Shown: one piece after another, positions 48,747-58,026 of the stretch
Layout: the number at the start of each line of letters is the position of its first letter
Position numbering within the stretch: the stretch's first letter is position 1
Assembly (NCBI GenBank): GCA_900177435.1
Contig: FXAI01000004.1
Span: forward strand, 124,001 to 188,000
Reading direction: 5' to 3'
DNA: 64,000 nt
From: Alteromonadaceae bacterium Bs31
GTDB lineage: Bacteria > Pseudomonadota > Gammaproteobacteria > Pseudomonadales > Cellvibrionaceae
Translations under genes and position numbers: made by a program
The notes under the pieces: generated by a model
What the model saw: the letters and a program-made list of their open reading frames with translations, nothing else
Told to the model about the DNA's origin: nothing
The model's database searches: none

Positions 48747-49934
48747 ATGAGCAGCCCAGTAGATAAACCAGATCGTAACTTGGTTTTGCGCGCAGCTGCC
48801 GAAGAAGTGCTGTCGTGTGGCTCCAGCTCGGAAACAGATGCGCAATGTATGTTGCATGAACTGCAGGTGCATCAAATTGAATTGCAAATGCAAAACGAAG
48901 CCCTGCGTAGCACGCAGAATGAATTGGAAGCCTCGCGCGAAAGTTACGTCAACTTGTACGAGTTTGCTCCGGTAGGCTATATCACCTTAAGCCTGCAGGG
49001 GGAGATAGAGAAGCTTAACCTCACTTTGGCGACGTGGTTAGACCTCGAGCGTGACAGCCTGATCGGGCGTGACTTTAGTCGCTTACTTGTGCCCGAAGAC
49101 AAGCATAGCTGGCTCTCTTTTATCACACGCTTTGGCGAAAACAGTCATAAAGCCCGCATCGAGCTAGGTCTGCACCGCTGCGATGGAACAGTTATTCAGG
49201 TACGCTTGGATTGTGTATTTCAGCAAGGCAGCTTGCAGGTGGCCGTTACGGACGTTACAGCACGAAAGCAAGCAGACACCGACTTACTCATTGCGCTTAA
49301 CGAAAAAACAGCACTCTTAAAAGAAGTTCACCACCGGGTAAAAAATAACTTGCAGCTGGTAAGCAGCCTGCTCAACCTGGAAGCGCAGCGAAATTTTGAT
49401 GATGCCGTTTCCAGCGTACTAAGCGATATGAAAGGCCGAATTCACAGTATGGCCTTGCTTCACGAGATGCTCTATCAGACGGATGTCTTTGCCGGAGTTG
49501 ATTTAGGTGACTATATTACTAAATTGGCAGTACAAGTGTTTCGTGTCAATTCTCCGTCAGCTTCTGCTGTGTCCTTGGAGGTGGATGTGGTTTCGCTGCC
49601 TTTGGATATAAGCCAGGCATTACCCTGCGGATTAGTTGTGAATGAACTACTCTTAAACAGCTTGAAGCACGGTTTTCCGGTGGGTGAAAAAGGTGTTCCT
49701 AAGGGCGTTGTGAGGCTTGAATTAGTGCTTCTGGATGGACTAGCCCACCTGGCTGTTAGTGATAACGGCGTGGGTCTGGCAGCTGGTTTTAAGCTATCAG
49801 AACAAGCGTCTCTTGGCTTAATTTTGGTGTCGGACCTGGCCAGGCAACTGGGTGGCCGCTTACATATCGAGACGGGTTTAAGCCCGTCATTCAAAGTCAT
49901 TTTTCCACCCAAAGGTATTCAATTGCAGTCATAA
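48747..49934 (+). CDS. PAS histidine kinase of the HisKA_2 (EVHHRVKNN) type
   Basis: 395 residues, no membrane helices: a coiled N-terminus (LHELQVHQIELQMQNEAL), a PAS domain (about 70-175; YEFAPVGYITLSLQGEI), a phosphoacceptor helix with LLKEVHHRVKNNLQLV, and an HATPase with VVNELLLNSLKHGFP and SDNGVGL. GGAGGGGCTAA precedes the ATG. This cytosolic kinase likely works with the upstream CheB-CheR protein and the downstream response regulator. Confidence 0.93.
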   Translation: MSSPVDKPDRNLVLRAAAEEVLSCGSSSETDAQCMLHELQVHQIELQMQNEALRSTQNELEASRESYVNLYEFAPVGYITLSLQGEIEKLNLTLATWLDLERDSLIGRDFSRLLVPEDKHSWLSFITRFGENSHKARIELGLHRCDGTVIQVRLDCVFQQGSLQVAVTDVTARKQADTDLLIALNEKTALLKEVHHRVKNNLQLVSSLLNLEAQRNFDDAVSSVLSDMKGRIHSMALLHEMLYQTDVFAGVDLGDYITKLAVQVFRVNSPSASAVSLEVDVVSLPLDISQALPCGLVVNELLLNSLKHGFPVGEKGVPKGVVRLELVLLDGLAHLAVSDNGVGLAAGFKLSEQASLGLILVSDLARQLGGRLHIETGLSPSFKVIFPPKGIQLQS

Positions 49935-50038
49935 GTTGGTTGTCGCCTGAGCTTGTACCGTTTCTTAGGCTGCATAATCAAAGTGCTATTAGGCCAGCAC
50001 TTTTACACTCTGGTGTAATAAAAAAATGCCTGAACATT

Positions 50039-52111
50039 ATGCTTAACCGTAAAGCCAGAATCCTTGTTGTTGAAGACGAGCTGATTGTGGCGCGTGATAT
50101 CGAGATGGAGTTGCGCAACTTGGGCTATGAAGTCCTTGGGCACTGCACGAGTGGCGAAGAGGCCATTGATATTGCGCGAAACCAAACCCTCGATTTAATT
50201 CTCATGGACATACAGTTGGCCGGTGAAATGGATGGTATCGACGCCGCGCAAATATTTCGAACGCAGTTTTCTATCCCCGTGGTTTTTATCTCTGCCTTTG
50301 ATGCGGACGAGCTTTTAGCGCGAGCAAAATTAACTGAGCCCTATGGTTACATTGTAAAACCTTTTAGCGAGCGTGAATTGCGCACTGTGTTGGCAATGGC
50401 AATATACAAACATCACGCTGAAATGCAGCAAAAGGAGGCGGCACTGCATCTTCAAGCCATCATCGATAATATGCTTGACTCCCTTGTTACGATTGATGCT
50501 GAGGGAAAAATAAAATCCATTAATCAAGCAGCCGCCGAAGTGTTTGGTTATGGTGTTGACGATGTTATCGGTAAAAAGATTTCGCACCTTTTACCTGATT
50601 GTATTGCATCGGCTGAAGATCTATATCTGCAACACGGTAGAGAAGAGGAAGAAGAAAGGGCTATCGGCATACCCCGCGATCTACAAGGGCGACGAAAAGA
50701 TGGCTGCTCGTTTCCTGTCACCCTGTCTGTTTCTAAAATATTCCGCAGTGAGCGCACAACCTATATCTGCGTTATCCGTGATATCACAGAGCGTCGCGAG
50801 CACGAGAAGGAAATCAATTTACTCGCCTTCTATGACTCATTAACACAATTACCCAATCGGCGTTTGATCCTGGATCGTCTGCATCAGGCTATCCTAACGG
50901 CGACGCGCAGTGGCCGCTATTCTGCGCTAATGTTTCTGGATTTGGATCATTTTAAACTACTGAATGACAGTCTCGGTCATACCGTAGGCGATGAACTCTT
51001 GCGACAGGTTGCTTCACGTCTGCAAAGTTGCTTGCGCCAGGGCGATAGCGTGGCTCGTCTGGGTGGAGATGAATTTGTAGTACTTATTGAAGGATTAAGC
51101 AAAAGTGCTATTGATGCTGCTGCGCAAAGTGAAAGCCTGGCATCAAAAATTCTTGCAGCGCTGGGGCAACCCTACACCCTGCGAAACGAACTCTACCTTT
51201 CAACAGCGAGCATTGGCATTGTGTTATTTTCAAATGATCGGGATTCTGTCGAAACCTTAATCAAAAATGCTGACACCGCCATGTATCAGGCCAAAAAATC
51301 CGGGCGAAATACTCTGCGTTTCTTTGACCCAAAAATGCATGCTGTAGCCATAGAACGCAGTAGCCTGGAGCAAAGCCTTAGAGCTGCTTTAGAGGCGGGT
51401 GAATTTGTTTTACATTATCAGGTGCAGGTTAATGCAAGGGGTGAAACTACAGGCGTTGAAGCCTTAATTCGATGGAGTAACCCCAAGCTTGGATTAGTGC
51501 CTCCAGCCTCCTTTATCGGTTTGGCAGAGGAAACGGGAATGATTCTACCCATCGGTCAGTGGGTGTTGGAGACTGCTTGTGCGCAATTGACTGCCTGGTC
51601 GAAAACACCTGAGAGGGCGCACTGGACCATGGCCGTAAACGTCAGCGTTTCGCAGTTTTCCAGCTCGAAATTTATTCGTAGTGTGGATCGTGCATTGCGC
51701 GTTACACATGCAAACCCACATTTACTAAAGCTGGAAATTACTGAAAGCATGATGGCCGAAGATCTGGATTCCGTGGTGCAAAAAATGTATGACCTAAAGA
51801 AGCGTGGGATAAGCTTTTCACTGGATGACTTCGGCACGGGTTTTTCTTCATTGACTCATTTAAAGTTGCTACCGCTTGATCAGCTTAAGATTGATCAATC
51901 GTTTGTGCGTGACCTCATGACGGATAAAAATGATGTCGTAATAGCGAAAACAGTTATTGCTTTGGGTCAAACACTTGGTTTGGAGGTTATTGCAGAAGGC
52001 GTAGAAACTGTTGAACAGCGTAATTTTTTACAGGATATTGGCTGTAAAGCTTTCCAGGGCTACTGTTTTGGTAAGCCTATGGCTATTGGGGAATTGGAGG
52101 CTGTCTATTAA
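50039..52111 (+). CDS. Response regulator-PAS-GGDEF-EAL protein
   Basis: 690 residues from the ATG at 50039; earlier in-frame codons (TTG at 49940) give a non-conserved leader. REC domain (about 5-120) has the phosphoacceptor Asp in LDLILMDIQL. PAS lies at about 145-255. The GGDEF domain is intact (RLGGDEFVV). The EAL domain is intact (GVEALIRW, LKLEITESM, DDFGTGFSSL, IAEGVET). Both cyclic-di-GMP synthesis and breakdown are possible. It completes the sensory module with the kinase. Confidence 0.93.
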   Translation: MLNRKARILVVEDELIVARDIEMELRNLGYEVLGHCTSGEEAIDIARNQTLDLILMDIQLAGEMDGIDAAQIFRTQFSIPVVFISAFDADELLARAKLTEPYGYIVKPFSERELRTVLAMAIYKHHAEMQQKEAALHLQAIIDNMLDSLVTIDAEGKIKSINQAAAEVFGYGVDDVIGKKISHLLPDCIASAEDLYLQHGREEEEERAIGIPRDLQGRRKDGCSFPVTLSVSKIFRSERTTYICVIRDITERREHEKEINLLAFYDSLTQLPNRRLILDRLHQAILTATRSGRYSALMFLDLDHFKLLNDSLGHTVGDELLRQVASRLQSCLRQGDSVARLGGDEFVVLIEGLSKSAIDAAAQSESLASKILAALGQPYTLRNELYLSTASIGIVLFSNDRDSVETLIKNADTAMYQAKKSGRNTLRFFDPKMHAVAIERSSLEQSLRAALEAGEFVLHYQVQVNARGETTGVEALIRWSNPKLGLVPPASFIGLAEETGMILPIGQWVLETACAQLTAWSKTPERAHWTMAVNVSVSQFSSSKFIRSVDRALRVTHANPHLLKLEITESMMAEDLDSVVQKMYDLKKRGISFSLDDFGTGFSSLTHLKLLPLDQLKIDQSFVRDLMTDKNDVVIAKTVIALGQTLGLEVIAEGVETVEQRNFLQDIGCKAFQGYCFGKPMAIGELEAVY

Positions 52112-52690
52112 CGTTTAAAGTAAGCGGCAGGGAGCTGCGCACTTACACATAAAGATATCTGCTCCCTTGGCTCATGTGTCAATTTATATCGCTATCGAAC
52201 AAACCTGCATTGAAAACACACTCTTTAAGTTATCTGTAGTCCCTTGCTTTAGCGCGCTCTGGCTCACCCATTTTCCCCATTACCTTATTGATAAGCTGTC
52301 CGAATTATGAAAGCGTGTTATTGGCAGTTTTGCGTGAGCAGATAGAGTTTTCATGCATCAATAAGGCAAATTGATTATTGTGAGTGCTCGTTACAGAGAG
52401 AGGGCAGATAACTATGCAGAACTCAGGGGCGCAGAAGTCAGGGGCGCCATTACAAACCTTCGATATCCCAGCCGTATGCCCGTAGTTGATGGTGGCTAAG
52501 TTAGCGTTCCCCTGGCTCATTGCCGCGGCGAATAAATGAGTCTCAGCTGGCTCTAAGAGAAATACCCTTCTAGCCTGTATGTGCAGTATTGTTATACTGT
52601 ATTCAGCAGCCAAGATTGTTAGCTGATTGGGCTTAATCGTTACACACCTGGTTAGCAGTTCTGAATACTTGCAAAAAGGAAGATTAGGAT
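52112..52690 (+). other. 579-base gap without a supported gene
   Basis: Only short frames with unconvincing composition. No RNA gene or repeat recognised. AAAAGGAAGATTAGGAT before 52691 is the ribosome site of the next gene. Confidence 0.45.
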
Positions 52691-53482
52691 ATGTCTCAAA
52701 ACGCGCATACTTTGCTACTTTTTTTCAGTAAAGAAGAACCCTTCAGGAAGTGTCTTAAGGTACTCCGTTTGCTAGATGCTGAGAAAAATGACCAGGCTGA
52801 AGAGCTCTCTCGAACCTGGGGTGTCGATTTCGCTACACCATGGAACGCTGACTGGTTTAATCACTGTGTCTCGGTAACACCAAAGTTTATACGTGTTCAA
52901 TATGACACGAGTAGCAGCTACGAGCTGCCACTCGAACTATTGCAGGAGTTATTTGATGCAGGCTTAAGAGTGGCTTGTTTGGAAGTGTATTATGATCAGC
53001 TTGGCGAGTATGGGCACTTCCATTTTATGGATAGCAAGCTAGTTGACTTGGACCTTATGTGTAATAAATATGGCCTTATTCGCCATATCCTTAGCGAACA
53101 GTTCGAATGTGACATTGAAGAAACAGAAGGTCATGGTTACCCTGTGCCTGCTTCCATTAACAAGCTGATTAAAGAGCGAGGAAAGCGAGAAGAGGAAAGT
53201 GCCGAAATGGTAGACGCTTTGGTAGGTTTGGCAAAGGCAAGCAGGGAGTCTGGCGTAGACCCTTTGGCCCTGGCTAAATCTGCGTTAGTCTTGAGAGCAC
53301 TGGTTAAGGGCGTTCTCCAAGGGGTCGGGTTTGGCATTATTACCGTCCTGCTATTTAAGGGAATGTGGTTATGGATCGGTCTTTCTGTAGTCCTTACGAT
53401 TGTTTTACCTCTTATTTATGTGTCGAAAGTAAGTGCTGATTTCGAGGATGAGCCGGAAGAGGGAGGGGCAGTTGAATGTTAA
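52691..53482 (+). CDS. Membrane-anchored protein of unknown function
   Basis: 263 residues. Residues 1-190 are soluble and acidic (SKEEPFRKCLKVLRLLDAEKND; FIRVQYDTSSSYELPLELLQ); two hydrophobic segments follow at about 205-225 and 228-248 (GVGFGIITVLLFKGMWLW, IGLSVVLTIVLPLIYV). A good ribosome site (AAGGAAGAT) precedes the ATG. Its end overlaps the next start, so the two form a unit. No family recognised. Confidence 0.7.
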   Translation: MSQNAHTLLLFFSKEEPFRKCLKVLRLLDAEKNDQAEELSRTWGVDFATPWNADWFNHCVSVTPKFIRVQYDTSSSYELPLELLQELFDAGLRVACLEVYYDQLGEYGHFHFMDSKLVDLDLMCNKYGLIRHILSEQFECDIEETEGHGYPVPASINKLIKERGKREEESAEMVDALVGLAKASRESGVDPLALAKSALVLRALVKGVLQGVGFGIITVLLFKGMWLWIGLSVVLTIVLPLIYVSKVSADFEDEPEEGGAVEC

Positions 53483-54189
53483 CCGAAATTGAATGGTGGG
53501 GAGGTGTGCTTGTCATCTGGATGCTCGCCTTTTTTAGTATAATTTATAAAGATTTCCCTAAGGAAACAAGATTCTCCTTTGGCTTTGCCATCATCTGTGC
53601 CACGTTTGCTTTTGCTGGTATTACGCTTTGCCTCTATTTTTATGAACTGGATTCAAGGCTTATGCGTTACCTATATATGGGTGTTGTTGTGGCTGGTATA
53701 GTGTCTCTGGTATTAGCCCTGTTTTGGCCAGAAAAGTCGTCAACAGCTAGCGAGGGTGAGGGAGCTGGCGAGCAGAACGAGGAGGATGCGGGGAAATTCT
53801 ACAACCTCCTTGCAGAGGGGCTTTTTTATTTTCCCATTGTTGTTAGTTTCGGCTTGGGGCTATTTAAGGCAAGTGCTTTCATTACACTGTTGACAGCAAG
53901 CTCAGCTAGTATCGCAAATACTGCACCAGAAAATACTGCCGCGCTAGCAGCGGCTGTGAAGCCTGTGCAGGTAGACGCTGAAATTGACTGTACAGAGCCG
54001 AGGCCGAAGATATGTACACGTGAATACCGTCCGGTTTGTGCCTCCAAGCATACACAAGCACAATGTGTTGCTGAACCTTGTCCGGAGACCGTGCAGCAGA
54101 CATACGCAACAGCCTGCACTGCCTGTGCCGACCCAGAAGTTACACGCTACACGCCGGGTAAGTGCCAAGCTGACATAGAGGAGCCCTAG
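53476..54189 (+). CDS. Membrane protein with Cys-rich Kazal-like C-terminus
   Basis: 237 residues. About four hydrophobic helices (10-25, 35-55, 65-85, 115-140) precede an Ala-rich linker and a Cys-rich tail (CTREYRPVCA, ATACTACADPEVT, YTPGKC) with eight to ten cysteines. The spacing, including PVCA and YATAC, resembles Kazal-type serine protease inhibitor domains. It overlaps the upstream gene by 7 bases. A periplasmic inhibitor or adhesion role is inference. Confidence 0.65.
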   Translation: MLTEIEWWGGVLVIWMLAFFSIIYKDFPKETRFSFGFAIICATFAFAGITLCLYFYELDSRLMRYLYMGVVVAGIVSLVLALFWPEKSSTASEGEGAGEQNEEDAGKFYNLLAEGLFYFPIVVSFGLGLFKASAFITLLTASSASIANTAPENTAALAAAVKPVQVDAEIDCTEPRPKICTREYRPVCASKHTQAQCVAEPCPETVQQTYATACTACADPEVTRYTPGKCQADIEEP

Positions 54190-54198
54190 AGAATAGCT

Positions 54199-54441
54199 AT
54201 GCAAGAAATGGATACTGAAAATCTTATCAAGCACCACTTGGCCAACACGCCCATTGGTGAAAAAATAAAAATCGACTTTCTTGGAGACCCTCAAATTATT
54301 GAGATAGAAATGGTATTTGCTGGTGGTTGGGTGGTTTACCAGAAAGTTATTCCAGGCCAGGCTTTTGAATTTGTTAGAGGGGAAGACCGTTTTCTTAATT
54401 CTATCAACATCACCATCAGCCCCTATCACGGCCCTCGCTGA
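54199..54441 (+). CDS. Small protein of unknown function
   Basis: 80 residues, no signal peptide. PIGEKIKIDFLGDPQIIEIEMVF suggests beta strands. It lies 9 bases after the Kazal-like gene and probably belongs to the same transcript. The ribosome site is weak. Confidence 0.55.
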   Translation: MQEMDTENLIKHHLANTPIGEKIKIDFLGDPQIIEIEMVFAGGWVVYQKVIPGQAFEFVRGEDRFLNSINITISPYHGPR

Positions 54442-54463
54442 ATAATATGGAGATCGTAGTAAA

Positions 54464-55873
54464 GTGATTAAAGGTCGAGTCTTTACTGGAGCTTATTCTG
54501 CGCTTATTTGTATTGCCTTGCTGGTCTCTTTTTCGCATGTTGTAGTGGCAGATTTGCCAGAGCGCACAGAACAGAATGTTGAAAAATACAAAAAAATTGT
54601 GCGAAAAAATATTTATAAAGAAATGAAAGGGATGTACAGGGAGAAGGGCGGCGCACTCAGTTACCCCTTTTTAGCACCTGGCAGCAGCCAGTATCTAGAC
54701 ATGTTATGGGATTGGGATTCCTGGTTAAGTAATGTGGCTTTGCGGCAGATTCTGAGCGAAAAAGGCAGTGCCAAAGATAAAAAGGAAGCACTTAAATATG
54801 AACAAGGCAGTGTGTTGAATGCACTAAGTTATGGTGGTATGGATGGTTGGATCCCTATTTGGATTGAACGTAATGCGCCAAGCCGGGAGGATATGCTAAA
54901 GGAGATTAACCCTTGGAAGAGCAATATGCATAAACCCACCATTGCTCAGCATGCAGCCTTTATTGTACAGAATATGGATGGTGATGCTGAATGGTTACGC
55001 GAAAAATTTTATTATTTGCAGGCATTTGTCAGTAAATACCTGAACCATCACAAACACTCCTCTACCGGCCTTATCTACTGGGAAACGGATCACGCCATTG
55101 GTGTAGATACCGATCCAAGTACCTTTTACCGACCCAACGGAAGTTCTGGCTCCATATTTTTGAACGCTCTAATGTACAAGGAGCTACGGGCCATAGCTTA
55201 CCTCTCAAGGCAACTCAACCTGCCTGATATAGCTGTAACCTTTGAACGAGAAGCGGTTGAATTACTACAGAACATACGACTACATAATTGGGATCCTCGT
55301 GATGGTTTTTACTATAGCGTGGACCTAAATTTGAAACCCGTTGAAAAGCCGCAGATTGAATCCTTACAACCTGGAAAACTGTATTTTCATGTTGGTCAAC
55401 CACGTAACTATGATTGCCTCATTCAACGGTTCAGCGTTTGGAGCGGTTTTATGGCTATGTGGGCTGGAATTGCCACATCAGAGCAGGCGAAGATAATGGT
55501 AGAGCGGCATTTTCATGATAAGCGCTCATTCAATTCTGTTTCTGGTATTCGCTCCTTGTCGCCTCTTGAGAAAATGTACGATACGCGTGCTAGCGGAAAC
55601 CCGTCCTCATGGAACGGCCCGGTCTGGATAAACGTTAACTATTTAGTCTTTAAAGGTATGCTCAATTATGGCTTCGAAGATGAGGCGCGTGAGCTGGCAG
55701 AAAAAACAATATTGCTGCTTGGTCGAGATTTTGAGCGCTTTGGCGGTTTGCATGAATACTATTTACCCGATAATGGTGAGCCCGTGCTGAATAAGGGTTT
55801 TCAGAACTGGAATTTTCTGGTGCTCAATATGGCTGCATGGCTGGATGGCAAGCCCATGGTAACCGAGTTTTAG
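54464..55873 (+). CDS. Exported GH63/MGH1-like glucosidase
   Basis: 469 residues with a signal peptide (about 1-29; FSHVVVA). An (alpha/alpha)6 barrel is expected. YLDMLWDWDSWLSNVALRQ carries the catalytic-acid Asp region of GH63/trehalase-like enzymes, then GMDGWIPIWI, WETDHAIGVDTDPSTF, GNPSSWNGPVWINVNYL and the general-base Glu region LHEYYLPDNGEPV-x-NKGFQNWN. Members cleave alpha-glucosides or mannosyl/glucosylglycerate. The substrate cannot be told from sequence. Confidence 0.8.
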   Translation: MIKGRVFTGAYSALICIALLVSFSHVVVADLPERTEQNVEKYKKIVRKNIYKEMKGMYREKGGALSYPFLAPGSSQYLDMLWDWDSWLSNVALRQILSEKGSAKDKKEALKYEQGSVLNALSYGGMDGWIPIWIERNAPSREDMLKEINPWKSNMHKPTIAQHAAFIVQNMDGDAEWLREKFYYLQAFVSKYLNHHKHSSTGLIYWETDHAIGVDTDPSTFYRPNGSSGSIFLNALMYKELRAIAYLSRQLNLPDIAVTFEREAVELLQNIRLHNWDPRDGFYYSVDLNLKPVEKPQIESLQPGKLYFHVGQPRNYDCLIQRFSVWSGFMAMWAGIATSEQAKIMVERHFHDKRSFNSVSGIRSLSPLEKMYDTRASGNPSSWNGPVWINVNYLVFKGMLNYGFEDEARELAEKTILLLGRDFERFGGLHEYYLPDNGEPVLNKGFQNWNFLVLNMAAWLDGKPMVTEF

Positions 55874-56050
55874 TTTTAGCTTTAAAAAATGCTTTTTCGG
55901 TGAATGTTAATCCGCGTAAGGCCACGCCAGAACTAGGCGTACTGATACCTAAGGCAGCATCCTATTAAGCCGCCAACACACTATGTTGTCGACGAAACAC
56001 CTAGAGTTTCCATAGTTTCTCGCACAGAATTCTATGTAAGAGGAAAAAAG

Positions 56051-56941
56051 ATGAGCGAAATACAACAATCGATTTTACCTGGCGTACCTGCGGTAGCCCG
56101 TTACCTTAGTTTTAGTGTTGCATCAGATGCAAAGCCGGTTGAAATACTGCAATCAATCGAATTGCTGGATATTGATGAGTGGCTTACCGTTGGTATTGGC
56201 GAACCTTTTGTTAAGCTTTTGGGAACTGAGATAGTGGGGCTGCGAACATTTCCGGCCTTAAAAGGACCAGAGACAAGCGTACCCTCTACACAACAGTGGC
56301 TGTGGTGCTGGATTCGCGCGGAAAATGAAAACGACCTTAATTTACGCAGCGATGCCATTACACAATTATTTTCCGGCTTACTTAAGCTCGAAAACAGCGT
56401 AGATGGATTCAAGCATGGGCAAGAGGAGCTTGGCAAAGACTTGACCGGCTATGAAGACGGCACTGAAAACCCTACCGGTGAGGAAGCGATTGCCGCTGCT
56501 TTTGATCTGAGCGATGTTGCGGGTATGCGAGGTTCCAGCTTTGTGGCAGTACAACAGTGGGTGCACGATTTACAAAAATTTACTGCCTTCCCTCAGCCGG
56601 AGCAAGACAACATCATTGGGCGTCGTAAGTCCGATAATGCCGAGCTTGAAAGTGCGCCTCACTCTGCTCATGTTAAGAGAACCGAACAGGAAAGCTTTCA
56701 ACCCGCTGCGTTCATTGTTCGCCGCTCTATGCCTTTTAGGGGCGCCGAGGGTGAAGGCTTGATGTTCGTAGCGTTTGGCAAATCCCTGAATGCCTTCGAG
56801 ACACAACTAAGACGTATGGTCGGCCTGGAAGACGGCACGACCGATGCCTTATTTCGTTTCTCTCAGCCTGTCACTGGTGGCTACTTCTGGTGCCCGCCGC
56901 TTGTTAACGGCAAGCTAGACCTTAGCGCGCTTAAGGAGTAA
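56051..56941 (+). CDS. Dyp-type heme peroxidase
   Basis: 296 residues. It has the DyP signature GYEDGTENP (GxxDG, catalytic Asp), the proximal heme His in SAHVKRTEQE and the conserved Arg in IVRRSMPF. C-terminal GLMFVAFGKSLNAFETQLRRM is typical. No signal or Tat motif is visible, so it is cytosolic (B-type-like). AGAGGAAAAAAG precedes the ATG. Confidence 0.93.
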   Translation: MSEIQQSILPGVPAVARYLSFSVASDAKPVEILQSIELLDIDEWLTVGIGEPFVKLLGTEIVGLRTFPALKGPETSVPSTQQWLWCWIRAENENDLNLRSDAITQLFSGLLKLENSVDGFKHGQEELGKDLTGYEDGTENPTGEEAIAAAFDLSDVAGMRGSSFVAVQQWVHDLQKFTAFPQPEQDNIIGRRKSDNAELESAPHSAHVKRTEQESFQPAAFIVRRSMPFRGAEGEGLMFVAFGKSLNAFETQLRRMVGLEDGTTDALFRFSQPVTGGYFWCPPLVNGKLDLSALKE

Positions 56942-57011
56942 TGCGCTCAGCAGAGATTAGGCGAGTGGCTGTTCGCTAGTGATGTTTTTTTACAGCCACT
57001 GCCTAAACCTG

Positions 57012-57206
57012 CTATTGGGGAATACAGTTTGGGCAAAAATCAATTGCATTAAAAATGCCTCGGCTTTTGTTATAGGCCGCTTCACCTGATGCAAAGGAGC
57101 CTAAATACCGCAGCGTTTCCATTACCGGTAGAACTGTACAATTGTCTTTGTGTACTAAGTGGCTTTTCTCTTCTACTTGTTCCAGTGTTAAATAAAATTC
57201 TGCCAT
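57012..57206 (-). CDS. Small Cys-containing protein downstream of the LRR gene
   Basis: 64 residues, starting 14 bases after the LRR gene stop. VHKDNCTVLP and the terminal DFCPNCIPQ (CPxC) give three cysteines that could bind a metal or redox centre. YLGSFASGEAAYNKSR resembles small uncharacterised proteins of the same Cys layout. AGGATAAC precedes the ATG. It is probably expressed from the sigma-54 promoter at 57822. Confidence 0.65.
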   Translation of the reverse strand: MAEFYLTLEQVEEKSHLVHKDNCTVLPVMETLRYLGSFASGEAAYNKSRGIFNAIDFCPNCIPQ

Positions 57207-57219
57207 TTTCGTTATCCTG

Positions 57220-57774
57220 TTATAGTTTAAGGTTATTCGGGCCTACCAGTGTTTTAAGCTGGTTAACACAGGCCTCATCGAGTTTGGTGTTTTCTATTTT
57301 TACGATAAAAGGGTTGCATTGCTCTGCGAGTTGCAGAGCTTCTAATTCGTTATTGCTAAGTTGTATTTCTTCAATCTTGGGGTTGTTACTCAAATCCAGC
57401 TTTACCAGGTCGTTTTTATTGGCGTATAAATTCTCTAGATTTTCCAATTTACTGACATCCAGTTCATTTAAATCGTTAATAAATACTTCTAAATGCCTTA
57501 GTTTTGTGCACGCGCTAAGATCTATTTCTTCAAGCTCGTTATTGCCGAGGTAGAGTTCTTCCAGAGCAGTGTTGTTGCTCAGGTCTATTTCGGTGAGCTG
57601 GTTTCGCGTGAGATCCAGCAGTTTTAGTTGGCTGAAATGTTCAATACCCTGGGTGCATGTTATGGCACTTTTGCGGGCTTTTATTTCAACTACCTGCTCC
57701 GCAAATTCCACACCGCTTGCCATTACAGCAACTTTAAAGGCTTCGTCTTTAAATTCGATGTCCGTCAGCTTCAT
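57220..57774 (-). CDS. Leucine-rich repeat protein behind a sigma-54 promoter
   Basis: 184 residues. About six tandem LRR units of 21-22 residues (LKLLDLTRNQLTEIDLSNN, LEELYLGNNELEEIDLSAC, IEEIQLSNNELEALQL) of the bacterial Asn-ladder type form a curved binding surface. There is no signal peptide, so it is cytosolic. A protein-binding role is expected from the family; the partner is unknown. The upstream -24/-12 element and NifA-type site put it in the candidate nif regulon. Confidence 0.85.
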   Translation of the reverse strand: MKLTDIEFKDEAFKVAVMASGVEFAEQVVEIKARKSAITCTQGIEHFSQLKLLDLTRNQLTEIDLSNNTALEELYLGNNELEEIDLSACTKLRHLEVFINDLNELDVSKLENLENLYANKNDLVKLDLSNNPKIEEIQLSNNELEALQLAEQCNPFIVKIENTKLDEACVNQLKTLVGPNNLKL

Positions 57775-57821
57775 ATAAGCACCTGTCTGATAAGAGGTTT
57801 ACTTGTATCCGTAGGGTAGAC

Positions 57822-57837
57822 TGCAATATGCAAACCA
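57822..57837 (-). promoter_or_regulatory. Sigma-54 -24/-12 promoter of the LRR gene
   Basis: The minus strand reads TGGTTTGCATATTGCA: TGG at -24 and a perfect TTGCA at -12, correctly spaced. Transcription is expected near 57811, 37 bases before the ATG. Confidence 0.65.
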
Positions 57838-57948
57838 GTTATGGATAAAACGAATAAGATAATAGGGGTAAATTATCCATAAAAAACAAATGCTTAGAAG
57901 AGCAGTTAATTTTTTTTGGTAGACGGTATTTGAATGCTATGAATAATA

Positions 57949-57964
57949 TGTTTGATTTGTAACA
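57949..57964. promoter_or_regulatory. NifA-type site upstream of the LRR promoter
   Basis: TGT-TTGATTTGTA-ACA, 112 bases upstream of the -24 element. Distance and pairing with a sigma-54 promoter support it; alone it would be weak. Confidence 0.55.
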
Positions 57965-58026
57965 AGATGGCGTTGGCATTGGTATGCAATGCAACATTAA
58001 GATATGGGTGAGTGCTTGGAAGGGCC

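Noticed and set aside
52305-52613. 102-codon minus-strand frame in the gap before 52691
   Set aside because: Composition unlike neighbours, no ribosome site, no recognised motif.
55984-55999. TGT-N10-ACA upstream of the DyP peroxidase gene
   Set aside because: No -24/-12 element was found between it and the gene; such a six-base pattern is expected about 16 times by chance in 64 kb.
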